Shown here one piece after another: positions 45,028 to 55,100 of a stretch of DNA of 64,000 nucleotides (the first letter of the stretch is position 1; each line of letters begins with the position of its first letter). The DNA is from Robiginitomaculum sp. GTDB taxonomy: Bacteria; Pseudomonadota; Alphaproteobacteria; Caulobacterales; Maricaulaceae. Both the position numbers and the translations under genes were made by a program. The stretch spans positions 43,975 through 107,974 of the forward strand of contig JAESTZ010000006.1 in assembly GCA_016763315.1 (NCBI GenBank), in the 5' to 3' direction. The notes under the pieces were generated by a model. The model saw nothing but the letters and a program-made list of their open reading frames with translations, was not told the DNA's origin and did no database searches.

Positions 45028-46296
45028 TTAGCGATATGCAAAAGGTAGGGGGTTGCCGTCTCCAAGAGTTAAATATCGATCACGAAGTCTGGTTTGACGT
45101 GAAGTCATGTTTTGTTTTTGGCCATCAATGAATACCATGTCGGCAGAGCTCATCACTTCCAAAGGATCACCGTCCCAGACAACTATATCTGCGGTCATAC
45201 CGGGCACTAACTGTCCAAGATTATCGCCTTCGCCAAATATTTGTGCCGGCACTTCGGTAATGGCTGCAAATGCGGTATTCCAATCAAGACCCGTAGCCAA
45301 CGTATTGCCTGCATGTTGTGGCATTAAGCGAGCGTTGAACGATCCGTCACCAAGGTTGGCGATAGCAAACTTAACTCCGGCCTTGTGCAATCTCACGGCA
45401 TTATACATGGTTGCTCCAAGAGCTTCAAAACCACTAGGCAGGTTGTCATGCGGATCAATGATTAAAGTAATACCAGCTTCGGCCAGTTCATCGGCTACCA
45501 TCCACGCTTCTTTGGCTCCGACGGCTACAACATTCAAATCGCCAAACTTGGATTTGAAATCAATCAAAGCCAATAAGCCCGAAGCGCGATTGATCCGCAC
45601 AAGGAACGGCAAATTTTTCTTTAAGGCATTTTGCAGGGCAAAAGCATCAGCAGAGTTCAGCAATGGCTCGGCAGGTTCACGGCCTTTTCGCCATGCTTTG
45701 GCTTCAAGTAATGATTGGCGTAACCAGAGCCAAGATGCTGATCTCGAGCCGCCAGCGATTCTGGCTCCGGTTTCGCCCATTTGCACATAAATGAATGCGG
45801 TATTGCTGGTGATAGAGCGAAACTCGCCGGAAGTGTTCACCAAAGCACCTTGGCCGCCATAAATAGTGCGACTGGCAGCTGGCAATATTGCCATGCGGGT
45901 AATGCCTTCGATTTTGGTTATTCCTACATTTTCCGACTTTGGATTAAAACTGTCTGCAGCCAATAATGCTGCCGAAAATGGCGACTTGCTTGACCTTGTA
46001 TCATTGGTGGAACTTTCGGCGGCAACTTCAACCATGCCAACTTGTGAAAACGGTAAAAACAGTCCCGGCGTTACCCATTTGCCGCTAGCATCAATTTTAG
46101 TTGCGGTATCTGGAATAGTTACGCTCGCTGTTTCTCCTACAGTAATGATTTTCTTATCATCAAAAACAATGGTTCCGTTTTTGATTATTGCACCATTATT
46201 AGTGACAATTTTTGCTCCGGTAATGGCAAAAGTTTCGGCGATTGCCGGTGATTGCAACAACAAGAACGCTAAACATACTGTGATGAATTTTCTCAT
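45028..46296 (-). CDS. Exported amidohydrolase family protein (second of pair)
   Basis: This 422-residue protein has a signal peptide (residues 1-20, LLLQSPAIAETF) and the metal-dependent hydrolase fold of the imidazolonepropionase group. It reads GAKIVTNNGAIIKNGTIVFD at the start, SGKWVTPGLFLPFSQVG where the usual HxH metal motif would be expected, and GNTLATGLDWNTAFAAITEV and TADIVVWDGDPLEV at the end. The His-x-His motif seems replaced (LPFSQVG), so the metal site may be altered or lost. It overlaps the upstream amidohydrolase start region by four bases (ATGA), pointing to a heterodimer or a pair acting on the same substrate in the periplasm. Confidence 0.85.
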   Translation of the reverse strand: MRKFITVCLAFLLLQSPAIAETFAITGAKIVTNNGAIIKNGTIVFDDKKIITVGETASVTIPDTATKIDASGKWVTPGLFLPFSQVGMVEVAAESSTNDTRSSKSPFSAALLAADSFNPKSENVGITKIEGITRMAILPAASRTIYGGQGALVNTSGEFRSITSNTAFIYVQMGETGARIAGGSRSASWLWLRQSLLEAKAWRKGREPAEPLLNSADAFALQNALKKNLPFLVRINRASGLLALIDFKSKFGDLNVVAVGAKEAWMVADELAEAGITLIIDPHDNLPSGFEALGATMYNAVRLHKAGVKFAIANLGDGSFNARLMPQHAGNTLATGLDWNTAFAAITEVPAQIFGEGDNLGQLVPGMTADIVVWDGDPLEVMSSADMVFIDGQKQNMTSRQTRLRDRYLTLGDGNPLPFAYR

Positions 46297-47684
46297 TTTA
46301 CGTCTCCTTCACCGGGCTGTCCCAATTCGAAATCAGATACGGCTCTTTTTGCCGGATCAGAGCTGTCATACAAAACTGCACCGTCAATGAATACCAGATC
46401 AGGACGCGAGCGAATAGAAAACGGATCGCCGCTCCACACTACGATATCGGCATTTAGGCCAACTTGCATTGATCCCGTCTGGTCATCGATGCCTAATGCT
46501 TTGGCCGGATTGCTTGACAGCCACGCCCATGCCTGAGCTTTGGAAATATTTAAGCCCGCTTTATTGCCATCGGCCAGTGCCTTGGCTGCTTCTTGATATA
46601 GTCGTTGAATGCCAACACCGCTGTCCGAATGAACGATTGCGCATGCGCCGGCATTGTGAACCATTGGAATGTTTTCACGAACTGAATCATAGGCTTCCAT
46701 TTTAAAGCCACCCCAGTCAGCCCACATGGCCGAGCAAGTATCATTTTCTGCTAGCAGGTCAGCAATTTTATAAGCCTCGATCGCATGGTGGAATGTGGTT
46801 ACTTTATAGCCAAACTCTTTGGACATATCGATTACCTGAGCCATTTCATCAGCACGATAACAATGCATGTTAATTCGAATGTCACCTTTTAGAACATCAA
46901 CCAGTGTTTCTAATTGCAAGTCGCGTGTCGGTGCTGTTGGCTGTTTTTTATCGTCTGGTTTGGCTTTGGCTAAATCAGCTTCGTATTTGTCCCATTTTTC
47001 ACGATAGGCCACTGCTTTGACCCAGGTTTTTCTATAACCGGAAAAGTTACCCATTCTTGAGCCGGGGCCACCTTTTTGACCATAGACCCGTTTCGGGTTT
47101 TCACCGCAGGCCATTTTAAGAGCATAAGGAGCGTTTGGAAATTTCATTCCTTGTACTGTGCGTGATGGTACGTTCTTAAGAACCACTCCCTTACCGCCAA
47201 ATAAATTGGCTGATCCGGGCAAAATTAACATCGAAGTAACACCGCCGGCTCTGGCGCGGTTAAAGCCCGGATCATGGGGCCAAACACCGTGCTCGGCAGA
47301 AACTTCGGAAGTAACAGGTGAGGTAACTTCGTTGCCATCACTATGCGCAGTTACGCCAGGTGAAGCATAAACTCCCAAATGCGAGTGAATATCAATGATT
47401 CCCGGAGTAACCCAGCGATCAGTAGCATCAATTATTTGAACACCATCGGCAACGTTCAGGTTTTGACCAATAGCGCTGATTTTTCCGTCTACCAGATAAA
47501 CATCAGTACTGGTAAGTCTGTTGCCAAGTCCATCAAAAACGGTTGCACCTTTCAATAATACATCTGAGGAAGCAATTGGTTGGTATGTTGACGGGTAGGG
47601 CGCTTCATCAGCTATTGCCGCTGCGGTTTGAGTAAATAATAAGCCTACGCCCAAAGCAATTGCAGACAGTGTAGTGTTTTTCAT
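46293..47684 (-). CDS. Exported amidohydrolase family protein (first of pair)
   Basis: This is a protein of about 463 residues with a signal peptide (NTTLSAIALGVGLLFTQTAAA) and a full amidohydrolase domain. The His-x-His metal motif is clear in TPGIIDIHSHLGVYASPG, other ligands lie in HCYRAD and TTFHHAIEAYK, and a catalytic-Asp type HSDSGVGIQRL follows. The end has NADIVVWSGDPFS. Substrates of exported imidazolonepropionase-like enzymes are usually dipeptides or cyclic amides; not determined here. GTG 47693 is an alternative start, but ATG 47684 has a GGGGTGGA site. Together with the next gene it forms a two-gene operon. Confidence 0.88.
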   Translation of the reverse strand: MKNTTLSAIALGVGLLFTQTAAAIADEAPYPSTYQPIASSDVLLKGATVFDGLGNRLTSTDVYLVDGKISAIGQNLNVADGVQIIDATDRWVTPGIIDIHSHLGVYASPGVTAHSDGNEVTSPVTSEVSAEHGVWPHDPGFNRARAGGVTSMLILPGSANLFGGKGVVLKNVPSRTVQGMKFPNAPYALKMACGENPKRVYGQKGGPGSRMGNFSGYRKTWVKAVAYREKWDKYEADLAKAKPDDKKQPTAPTRDLQLETLVDVLKGDIRINMHCYRADEMAQVIDMSKEFGYKVTTFHHAIEAYKIADLLAENDTCSAMWADWGGFKMEAYDSVRENIPMVHNAGACAIVHSDSGVGIQRLYQEAAKALADGNKAGLNISKAQAWAWLSSNPAKALGIDDQTGSMQVGLNADIVVWSGDPFSIRSRPDLVFIDGAVLYDSSDPAKRAVSDFELGQPGEGDVK

Positions 47685-47795
47685 AATTTCCACCCCAAAT
47701 TTTATGAATCAAACCTAGCTGTTGGTTCTTGGTTCGACAAGGTGGCTAGAGCATTGGTTAAATTACAATCATGTCATCTTTGCTTTGGTGATCGG

Positions 47796-48302
47796 TTATA
47801 TCATGTTGGCAATATCGTCAGTAACATAGATAGGAGCTTGGGCTTTAGCCAATCGTTGTAAATGGTGTGAGAACTGTGATAATTCAAATCCAGCATTTTT
47901 TGCATATTGCTGGATTTGCTCAGGTTCACTTTGACCGGCCAACGCACTAGCCAAAGCCCAAAGCCGCAAAGACCGTATTCCGGTTAAGCAAAATGCTAAT
48001 GTCTTTTGTGGTTTAGCTGACAATAAATGTGCCATAGCTCGTATGGCGATTTCTGGAAAATCTGCTCCGGAAATTACCGGGATATGCGAATATTGCAAGC
48101 CGGTTTCAATTACCAACGGCTCCAATAAAAAACCCGGTAACTGTTCGTCGCAATCTTCTTCATTGTCAGGACGAACGTTCAGTATACGTCCAAACTCCAT
48201 TTTGCGAATTACCGATAAATGCTCAGGGAAAACCTGAGTTGCTACCGAGAAATATGGTGTGATTTCTATTGGCTGGAAGGCAGGTGTTTTGTTTGATGTC
48301 AT
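47796..48302 (-). CDS. TIGR01244 family sulfurtransferase/phosphatase-like protein
   Basis: This is a 168-residue cytosolic protein resembling the TIGR01244 (BLH-type) family. The telling features are ITPYFSVATQVFPEHLSVIR at the start, ILNVRPDNEE (the family has LRPD/NRPD here), and the Cys-loop AFCLTGIRSLRLW. The family relates to dual-specificity phosphatases and is often found near sulfide-oxidising genes, which are not seen here. ATG 48302 follows a GGGAG site; an upstream frame adds 11 residues. No partner genes are obvious, and its substrate is unknown. Confidence 0.85.
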   Translation of the reverse strand: MTSNKTPAFQPIEITPYFSVATQVFPEHLSVIRKMEFGRILNVRPDNEEDCDEQLPGFLLEPLVIETGLQYSHIPVISGADFPEIAIRAMAHLLSAKPQKTLAFCLTGIRSLRLWALASALAGQSEPEQIQQYAKNAGFELSQFSHHLQRLAKAQAPIYVTDDIANMI

Positions 48303-48377
48303 TGCTGGCTCCCGTGAAAATAAAACAGCAATCATAGATGTATAGCAGATTGCGGTTTTACAAGAGTAATCACCGCA

Positions 48378-50378
48378 TTAAAGATCAAGATCGGTGATTT
48401 CTGCCGCATGCTCCTGAATAAATGCAAAACGCAATTCCGGTTTCTTGCCCATTAAAGTTTCAACAAGAGCTTCGGTGGTTGGTAAATTATCAGGGTCAAT
48501 TGTTACCCGTGCCAGAGTTCGGGTTTTCGGGTTCATAGTAGTTTCTTTTAATTGTGCAGGCATCATTTCGCCAAGACCTTTAAACCTGCTGATCTCTACT
48601 TTTCCTGATCCGCTAAATGGCCCATCTAGCAATTCCTGACGATGAGCATCGTTTCTAGCATAGGCGCTTTTGCCTTTTTGCACCAAACGGTACAAAGGTG
48701 GTAGTGCCAAATATAAACGTCCGGATTCTAACAATCCCGGTGTGCATTTGTAAAAGAAAGTCATCAATAGTGCCGCTATATGATCGCCATCAACATCGGC
48801 ATCGGTCATGATAATTACCCGCTCATAGCGCAAATCGTCGACGTTGAAGGTTGAGCCGATCCCAACACCTAATGCTTGCATTAGATCCTTGATCTCCGCA
48901 TTAGCCAATATTTTGTCTTTTGTTGCGCTAGCTACATTAAGAATTTTACCCTTCAAAGGCAAAATAGCTTGTGTATGACGATCGCGCCCCTGTTTGGCCG
49001 AACCACCAGCACTATCTCCCTCAACCAGAAATATCTCGGTTCCTTCATTGGAGTTGTTGGAACAATCGGCCAGTTTCCCCGGTAGTCGCAATTTTCTGGT
49101 AGCTGATTTGCGGCTAACCTCTTTTTGTTTACGTCGTTTTAGGCGATCTTCGGCACGAGAAATAACCCATTCAACCAGTTTCGCACTTTGTAAAGGAGCC
49201 GCAGCCAGCCAATGATCGAATTGATCGCGCATGGCGTTTTCAACCGCTTTTGCAGCAACTGCCGAGGCTAGTTTTTCTTTGGTCTGGCCTTGGAACTCCG
49301 GTTCGGAAATAAATACTGATACCATTGCACCAGCCGTGGCCATAACGTCATCAGCCGTAATTAACGGGGCTTTTTTACCGTGTCCGGAAATTTCTGCATA
49401 AGCGCGCAGGCCTTTGGTTAATGCCGCGCGAAGTCCCGCGACATGGGTTCCGCCTTCTCTTGTTGGTACTGTGTTGCAGTAGGAATTAACAAAGCCGTCT
49501 GCTTCGCCAAACCCTTGTGGAGTCCATGCTAAAGCCCATTCAACGGTGCCGTGTTTTTCTTTTTTCTCGACCAAGCCACTGAAAATATTTTCGGTGATGA
49601 TAGTCTTTGTTCCCAGGCGTTCTTTAAGGAAATCCAGCAATCCGTCGGGGAAATGAAATTGGGCTTCGGCAGGAACATCGGTTCCCTGGCAAATGTCAGG
49701 GTCACATTTCCAGCGTATCTCAACGCCTCTGTGCAGATAGGCTTTTGACCGCGCCATTTTCATTAGGCGTTTTGCGGAAAATTTTAGTTTTGAACCAAAA
49801 ATTTCCGGATCCGGTTGAAAGCGGATTGAAGTGCCGCGTCGATTGGCTGTTGCGCCCATTTTGAGCAATTTGCTTGTGGCAATACCTTGGGCAAAGTTTT
49901 GGCCGTAAAGTTGACGGTTTCGAGCAACCTCCACCTCCAAACGGGTGGAAAGGGCGTTTACCACTGAAACACCAACTCCGTGTAAGCCGCCGGAAGTCTG
50001 GTAAACATCAGAATTGAATTTACCGCCAGCGTGCAAAGTAGTCATAATTACTTCTAGTGCTGATTTGTCTTTATATTTCGGGTGGTTGTCTATGGGTATG
50101 CCGCGTCCGTTATCTGTTACTTTTAGCCAATTATCTTTTTCGAATGAGACCTCGATCCTGTCAGCATGGCCGGCAACAACTTCGTCCATGCAATTATCAA
50201 GAACTTCGGAAAACAAATGGTGCATGGCATTGGCATCTGTGCCGCCAATGTACATTCCCGGGCGCATGCGAACCGGCTCTAACCCTTCGAGGACTTCGAT
50301 ATCCTTGGCGGAGTAGTTTTCTTGAGTATTTTGATCCGGTAAGTCATCGAATAAAGATTTTCGAGCAGAAGTGGTCAT
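48378..50378 (-). CDS. parE: DNA topoisomerase IV subunit B
   Basis: This 666-residue ATPase subunit of topoisomerase IV separates linked daughter chromosomes with ParC. The GHKL ATPase part is seen in EVLDNCMDEVVAGHAD, VTDNGRGIPIDNHPKY and QTSGGLHGVGVSVVNALS. The toprim region shows VEGDSAGGSAKQGRDRHTQA, LKGKILNV and IIMTDADVDGDHIAALLM. The end PKTRTLARVTID continues to the C-terminus. ParE rather than GyrB is favoured by length and by the lack of the extra C-terminal insert of GyrB; the KQGRDR form is also usual for ParE. It is in one strand with neighbours but not clearly part of an operon. Confidence 0.95.
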   Translation of the reverse strand: MTTSARKSLFDDLPDQNTQENYSAKDIEVLEGLEPVRMRPGMYIGGTDANAMHHLFSEVLDNCMDEVVAGHADRIEVSFEKDNWLKVTDNGRGIPIDNHPKYKDKSALEVIMTTLHAGGKFNSDVYQTSGGLHGVGVSVVNALSTRLEVEVARNRQLYGQNFAQGIATSKLLKMGATANRRGTSIRFQPDPEIFGSKLKFSAKRLMKMARSKAYLHRGVEIRWKCDPDICQGTDVPAEAQFHFPDGLLDFLKERLGTKTIITENIFSGLVEKKEKHGTVEWALAWTPQGFGEADGFVNSYCNTVPTREGGTHVAGLRAALTKGLRAYAEISGHGKKAPLITADDVMATAGAMVSVFISEPEFQGQTKEKLASAVAAKAVENAMRDQFDHWLAAAPLQSAKLVEWVISRAEDRLKRRKQKEVSRKSATRKLRLPGKLADCSNNSNEGTEIFLVEGDSAGGSAKQGRDRHTQAILPLKGKILNVASATKDKILANAEIKDLMQALGVGIGSTFNVDDLRYERVIIMTDADVDGDHIAALLMTFFYKCTPGLLESGRLYLALPPLYRLVQKGKSAYARNDAHRQELLDGPFSGSGKVEISRFKGLGEMMPAQLKETTMNPKTRTLARVTIDPDNLPTTEALVETLMGKKPELRFAFIQEHAAEITDLDL

Positions 50379-50413
50379 AAGCGTTTCCGGTTTATATTAT
50401 CGTTGGTGACGAC

Positions 50414-51469
50414 TCAATTATCGTGTTCTTTGTTACCATGCTCCTTAAAGATTGCTACTTCCTCACCAATTTCGGTGCGTGCGCCACGAAACATAACAGC
50501 TGTTGAGAAAGAAAAAGCATAATTACCAGCAGTATCAATTACTAATACTCCGCCTTGGCCACCTAATTCTACTATTTCGAATATTTCTTGGTCACCAGCG
50601 GTTTGAACATCGGCACCGGTCCATTGTACTCTAGCGCAAATATCACGGGCAACAGTTGCTCTGATAAAATATTCTCCCCAGCCAGTTGCCGAAACCGCGC
50701 ACGAATTGTTGTCGGCATAAGTTCCTGCGCCAATTATCGGACTGTCACCAATGCGGTCCCATTTTTTATTGGTCATGCCACCTGTCGAGGTTGCTGCTGC
50801 TAAGTTCCCATGCCGGTCAAGAGCCACAGCACCAACAGTTCCAAAATAATCCGATGCTTGCTTACTGGAGATTTTAAGATTGTTTTGCCTGTCTTTAACT
50901 CGCTGTAATTGTTCCCGCCTCGGCTCGGTAATAAACCAATCGGGGTTCTCAACTTGTAAGCCGATATCGTCAGCAAAAACTTGCGCGCCTTGTCCAGACA
51001 GCATCACGTGTGGGCTATCTTGCATTACAGCTCTGGCGGCCAGTATAGGGTGGCGGATTGTTTTAACTCCGGCAATAGCTCCAGCATCAAGGTCAGCGCC
51101 GTTCATTATAGAAGCGTCCATGGATACAGTGCCGTCAGAACTTAATACTGATCCGCGGCCGGCATTAAACAGTGGATTGTCTTCGAGTAACAATATTGCT
51201 GCCTGTACAGCATCGAGCGAGCTGCCGCCTTGTTCAAGTATTTGGTATCCCTCGTTCAAAGCATCTGAAAGGGCAGCTTTGTATGCCATTTCATCTTCTT
51301 CAGGCATGCCGCCGGCTCGGGCTGATCCGGCTCCTCCATGAATCAGAATTACAATTGGTTGTGTTGATGTAGTCGGCGTGTCACCTGTAATAGAGGGTGT
51401 ACCAAGAGTCTGGCAGGCAGATAAAAATAGAGCTACCAAGCCGGACATCAATAAAGCAGTTTTATACAT
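50414..51469 (-). CDS. Exported isoaspartyl peptidase/L-asparaginase, lipoprotein
   Basis: This is a protein of about 351 residues of the Ntn-hydrolase asparaginase-2 family. The N-terminus has a lipobox (ALFLSACQT, Cys about residue 18). The enzyme part begins VILIHGGAGSARAG and has the maturation site before the nucleophile Thr in GTVGAVALDRHGNLAAATST, then GGMTNKKWDRIGDSPIIGAG. The pro-enzyme is cut just before that Thr to give two subunits. It hydrolyses isoaspartyl dipeptides and asparagine; the lipid anchor places it in the periplasm. ATG 51469 is chosen (GGGAG site). Confidence 0.9.
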   Translation of the reverse strand: MYKTALLMSGLVALFLSACQTLGTPSITGDTPTTSTQPIVILIHGGAGSARAGGMPEEDEMAYKAALSDALNEGYQILEQGGSSLDAVQAAILLLEDNPLFNAGRGSVLSSDGTVSMDASIMNGADLDAGAIAGVKTIRHPILAARAVMQDSPHVMLSGQGAQVFADDIGLQVENPDWFITEPRREQLQRVKDRQNNLKISSKQASDYFGTVGAVALDRHGNLAAATSTGGMTNKKWDRIGDSPIIGAGTYADNNSCAVSATGWGEYFIRATVARDICARVQWTGADVQTAGDQEIFEIVELGGQGGVLVIDTAGNYAFSFSTAVMFRGARTEIGEEVAIFKEHGNKEHDN

Positions 51470-51512
51470 TTGATCACTCCCAAGATGATTCGTAATTTTC
51501 AAATTACTAATC

Positions 51513-51940
51513 TAGAGCGTTTTTAGTTCATATTGAACCGGAAACACTGTACTCTTAATTTTGGCACAATCCCCAAGCACTGCATGAAAAAGTGTCTGCG
51601 GTTTTTCATATACAGGCGGCACGCAACTAATACTGCCACAAAACCTGTCCTCAAAAGCTAAGCGTTAGGACATTAGAAAATGTCCGTAAGTGACAAGGTC
51701 TTGACCATCGTCAATATTATTCCCTTCTCCCCAGCGGGGAGAAGGAGTCCGATTGCCGCGAGACAGAAGCATATTACTAACTAGCGCGCCCGCGCGTTCA
51801 AAGATTTGGGGGCGACCATTCGCCGCCCGTCGGAGGCAGTGCAAAGCACATTGCCGCGAGACAAAATAAGTTCCCACTTTTGTTGGCAAATACTCTAGCA
51901 CGAAACAGAAGCTGACACTCGGGGGAATGCCAGCTTCTGC
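51513..51940. repeat. Cluster of dispersed palindromic repeats
   Basis: The gap 51503-52117 holds no gene I can support, but several repeat units. At 51519-51546 GTTTTTAG/CGGAAAC flanks GTTCATATTGAAC; at 51647-51671 is the GTCCT-AGGAC hairpin also found at 7765; at 51723-51745 CCTTCTCCCC pairs perfectly with GGGGAGAAGG (kin at 61906). At 51812-51865 is a GC-rich block (GCGACCATTCGCCGC) kin to 60066. At 51906-51939 CAGAAGCTG pairs with CAGCTTCTG. All lie between two genes transcribed leftward. Confidence 0.7.
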
Positions 51941-52117
51941 AAGTTCTTGCTTTCCGGACACGGGAAGCCATGTGTGCAAGAGCGCGTCAGGTGTGTGCGC
52001 GGTTTTAATATCGTATAGGTTGTAATAAAGGTCAAGGCACAACTGATTAAAATTTTAACCACCGTTACAAGCGCTTAGTTGGCGATATTTTTAGTTTGTT
52101 AATAGATTGGCTGGGGT

Positions 52118-55100
52118 TTAAAAGATGAATCGAATCACGATCTTGCCGGTGTGCCGAGTAAATCCGTCGCGAATATCAGCATCAAAATCAAACCCGAAAG
52201 AAGTGTACCTACTACCAGCAGTAAATGACAAGCCAAATAATAATCCGGTTTTTGCTAACTGTTCTTCGGTTAATGAGAACCGGTCATTAAATCCGACAAA
52301 TCTGGCGCTTGTTATTGTTGGATCACCAATCATATCATTGCGGATACCGGCTCTTAGTCTTGGAGACCACCAAGAACGTTCATTGCCGAACCTTCGCCCG
52401 ACTGTGAAGGTTGCAGTAGCGGAAAGGTTTTCTGAAACTCTGCTATCAAGCGCTAGGTCAAGCCCGACACCGCCGCCAGTTTCCTTATAGCCTTCTTCGG
52501 TCAAGCGTAGGTAATCAAGTGATACGCTTGGACTGAATAGCCAGTTGTTGAAATTGAAATCTTTGGAAAGGCGGGCTGTACTGGAGATGTGATAGCCAAG
52601 CCAGCTACCGGTTGTTTCGCGTTCAATTGATCCGAAATTTAGAACTCGTCGGGAATCAAAATTATCCAGTCCGATAGCCGAGTGGGCAACAAAATCTATA
52701 CCGGCAATGTTCTTGCCTGCATATAACCCTGCTTGTACGGAAACTGATGATAATGGGTTGTCAAACCCTTGAGTCTCATTCATTTGATTGGAAAAGCCGC
52801 TCAAAGAAAACCCTACTGCATCAAAGCCTGCCATTGGACGATCAACGCCAATAGCCAAGCCCAGACCGTATCCTGAATAAGGTTGAGAAACTGAGCTGCG
52901 AATTCTATCGATATAATAACCAATCTCTTGTACCCAAACACCACCTTCATCGCCATATCCCCGGCGTAAAGCATCGAGGCGGTTACTAACTGCACCGGTA
53001 GAGCCATCAGTGTTGGCGCGGGTGAATTGTAATGCTGCGGCACCAAATTCAGGGAGTAACTGATTGTATGCGGCGTAAAACTCGTCCGCAGTTGCAAGTC
53101 CGGCAAAGCCGGTGGTTAAATTGTCATCAGGACTGGTAACAATGGCTTCAAACCAGGCTTCATAAGCTGCGCTCTGGTTTATGTTCATTCCTAATTCAGC
53201 AGCAGAGCGTCGGGTTAAAGTGACCACCAAAGTATTAGCGCCAACGGCTTGGCTTAGGTCGACATTATACAAAAACGGTAGTGATTCACTATCGAGCATG
53301 TCAGCAAAATTTTCTGCGAAGCTGAAATTGCTGGCGGTAATTAAATTAAATGTACCATTCTCGCGGATTAACCCTGAAAGAACTGGTGCGATACGAGATC
53401 CTGTTAGAAACGTCACATTGCCCGAAGCATTAAATGACGCGCTTTGAAAGCCACCGCCGATTGCGGGGTCAATGGTAAGTTGCAATCTAGCATCAGTGCC
53501 AAATGTTGCGCTGGTAAGAGATAGGTTGGTATCTGCGCCAAGAGCTAAAAGGCCATTGCGGATATCAAGCGTTAGTTGACCGTCAGTGTCATAGATTGCA
53601 CCGGTTAATTCCGCACCATTGTCAATCATTAATAGATCGGCACCATCGCCAAATAGTACATCTCCGGCTATTGACCCACCAGCCAATTCCAGAGTGTCAC
53701 CGCCGGAGCCAAATAAAATATCACCTGAAATTTCCGGTACAAGAGCTACAAGGCTACCGGGGTCAGAGGATATTTGTTGTAAAGTAGCACCTGTTGTATT
53801 GGCAGTTAGATCAACAGCAACTCTTCTGCGAGTAGTATCAGTAGGGTCGACGACATTGCCATCGGATACTAGTTCGGTGAACAGGGTTATTATTCTGCCA
53901 TTATTGACCAGAAGATTTACTGTGCCGCTTTCATCAACAACACCGGCAGCAAAGCCGCCGACACCGGTGCCTGTGTACGATGATTGAATTCGAGTGTTAA
54001 TTCGTAACTCGTTCACTTGTGCGCCAGCTTCTATTACTATTCCGGCTGCGCGGCCGCCGATTTGTGATAATGTGCTGGTTTCAACGGCTCCTCGTAAATC
54101 AATAACCGGTACAACTGCGCCTCTGCCAATAGAAATTGCTGTAGAATTGGCTTCGAATGAAGTGGCGATAATTGTTCCGGAGCTTAATAATCCGCCCTCA
54201 ATAGTGGTTTGGCGCAGCACTCCGCCAACTTCGGAACCTTCAATGCGAATACCTGTTGCGGCAAATCCATCGTTTAGACCGGTCGCGGCTATCTGACCAC
54301 GATTGATAACACCAAAGAACTCGTCATCTTCGACAGTTCCGAACGCGCCAATATTAATGTCGCCATTGTCTGTTCCATCAAGTGATGCTGTTACCAATAA
54401 AGTTGGCGCGGATCCGAATGATTGTAAATTGCCACGGGCTGTATTGTTATTTTCATCAGTGATAGCATCATTTATAATGCCACCGCCAACATTACCGCCA
54501 ATGGCCATTGCTGATCCACCGTTTAGAAGATCATCAGTGTCATATGCATCTCTTGCAGCAAGACTAGCCCGGGTGGTTGTTCGAAACCCTGTTGTTACAA
54601 TGCTGGCTGTGTTCTGTACTGTTCCGGTTACATCGCCATTTATGTTGACCGCGTTTGAGCCTTCACCAAGCGTAGTTATTCTACCGGATGTTACGACATT
54701 GCCATCAAGTGATCCGGTAAGGGAAACTGCATAGCTGCGATCACCAACCATGTTTATCGTACCATTGCTGGTTAAATTGCCGATCATATTTCCTGCAACA
54801 AGGATACCGGCGGAATCATTGCCTTCGATATTTATCTGTCCAGCGCTGTCATTTAAAATATTGCCGGTAAAAATTGACCCGGTTTCGACTAGAATGCCGA
54901 CCCGACCTGTGCCCATAGCAAATGGAGTATCAAAATCACCGTCCTCATCATCATCGACACCGGTGAAGTCTTCTTGCAGGTTGATAGCTCCGGAATTTAT
55001 TATATCGCCGGTAACAGTGCCTGAAACCAGTATTCCGGTCGTGTTGTCAGCGTCAGTGCTCGATATTGTTCCCTGATTTGTAACTGTATTGTCGGAGTTT

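Noticed and set aside
51665..52042. A 125-codon minus-strand open frame between the isoaspartyl peptidase and the autotransporter
   Set aside because: It runs through the repeat cluster, reads low-complexity and hairpin sequence, and has no ribosome site or family features; treated as chance.
54303..54734. Long antisense open frames inside the autotransporter gene
   Set aside because: They are shadows of its repetitive Gly/Asn/Thr passenger sequence, without starts or independent support.
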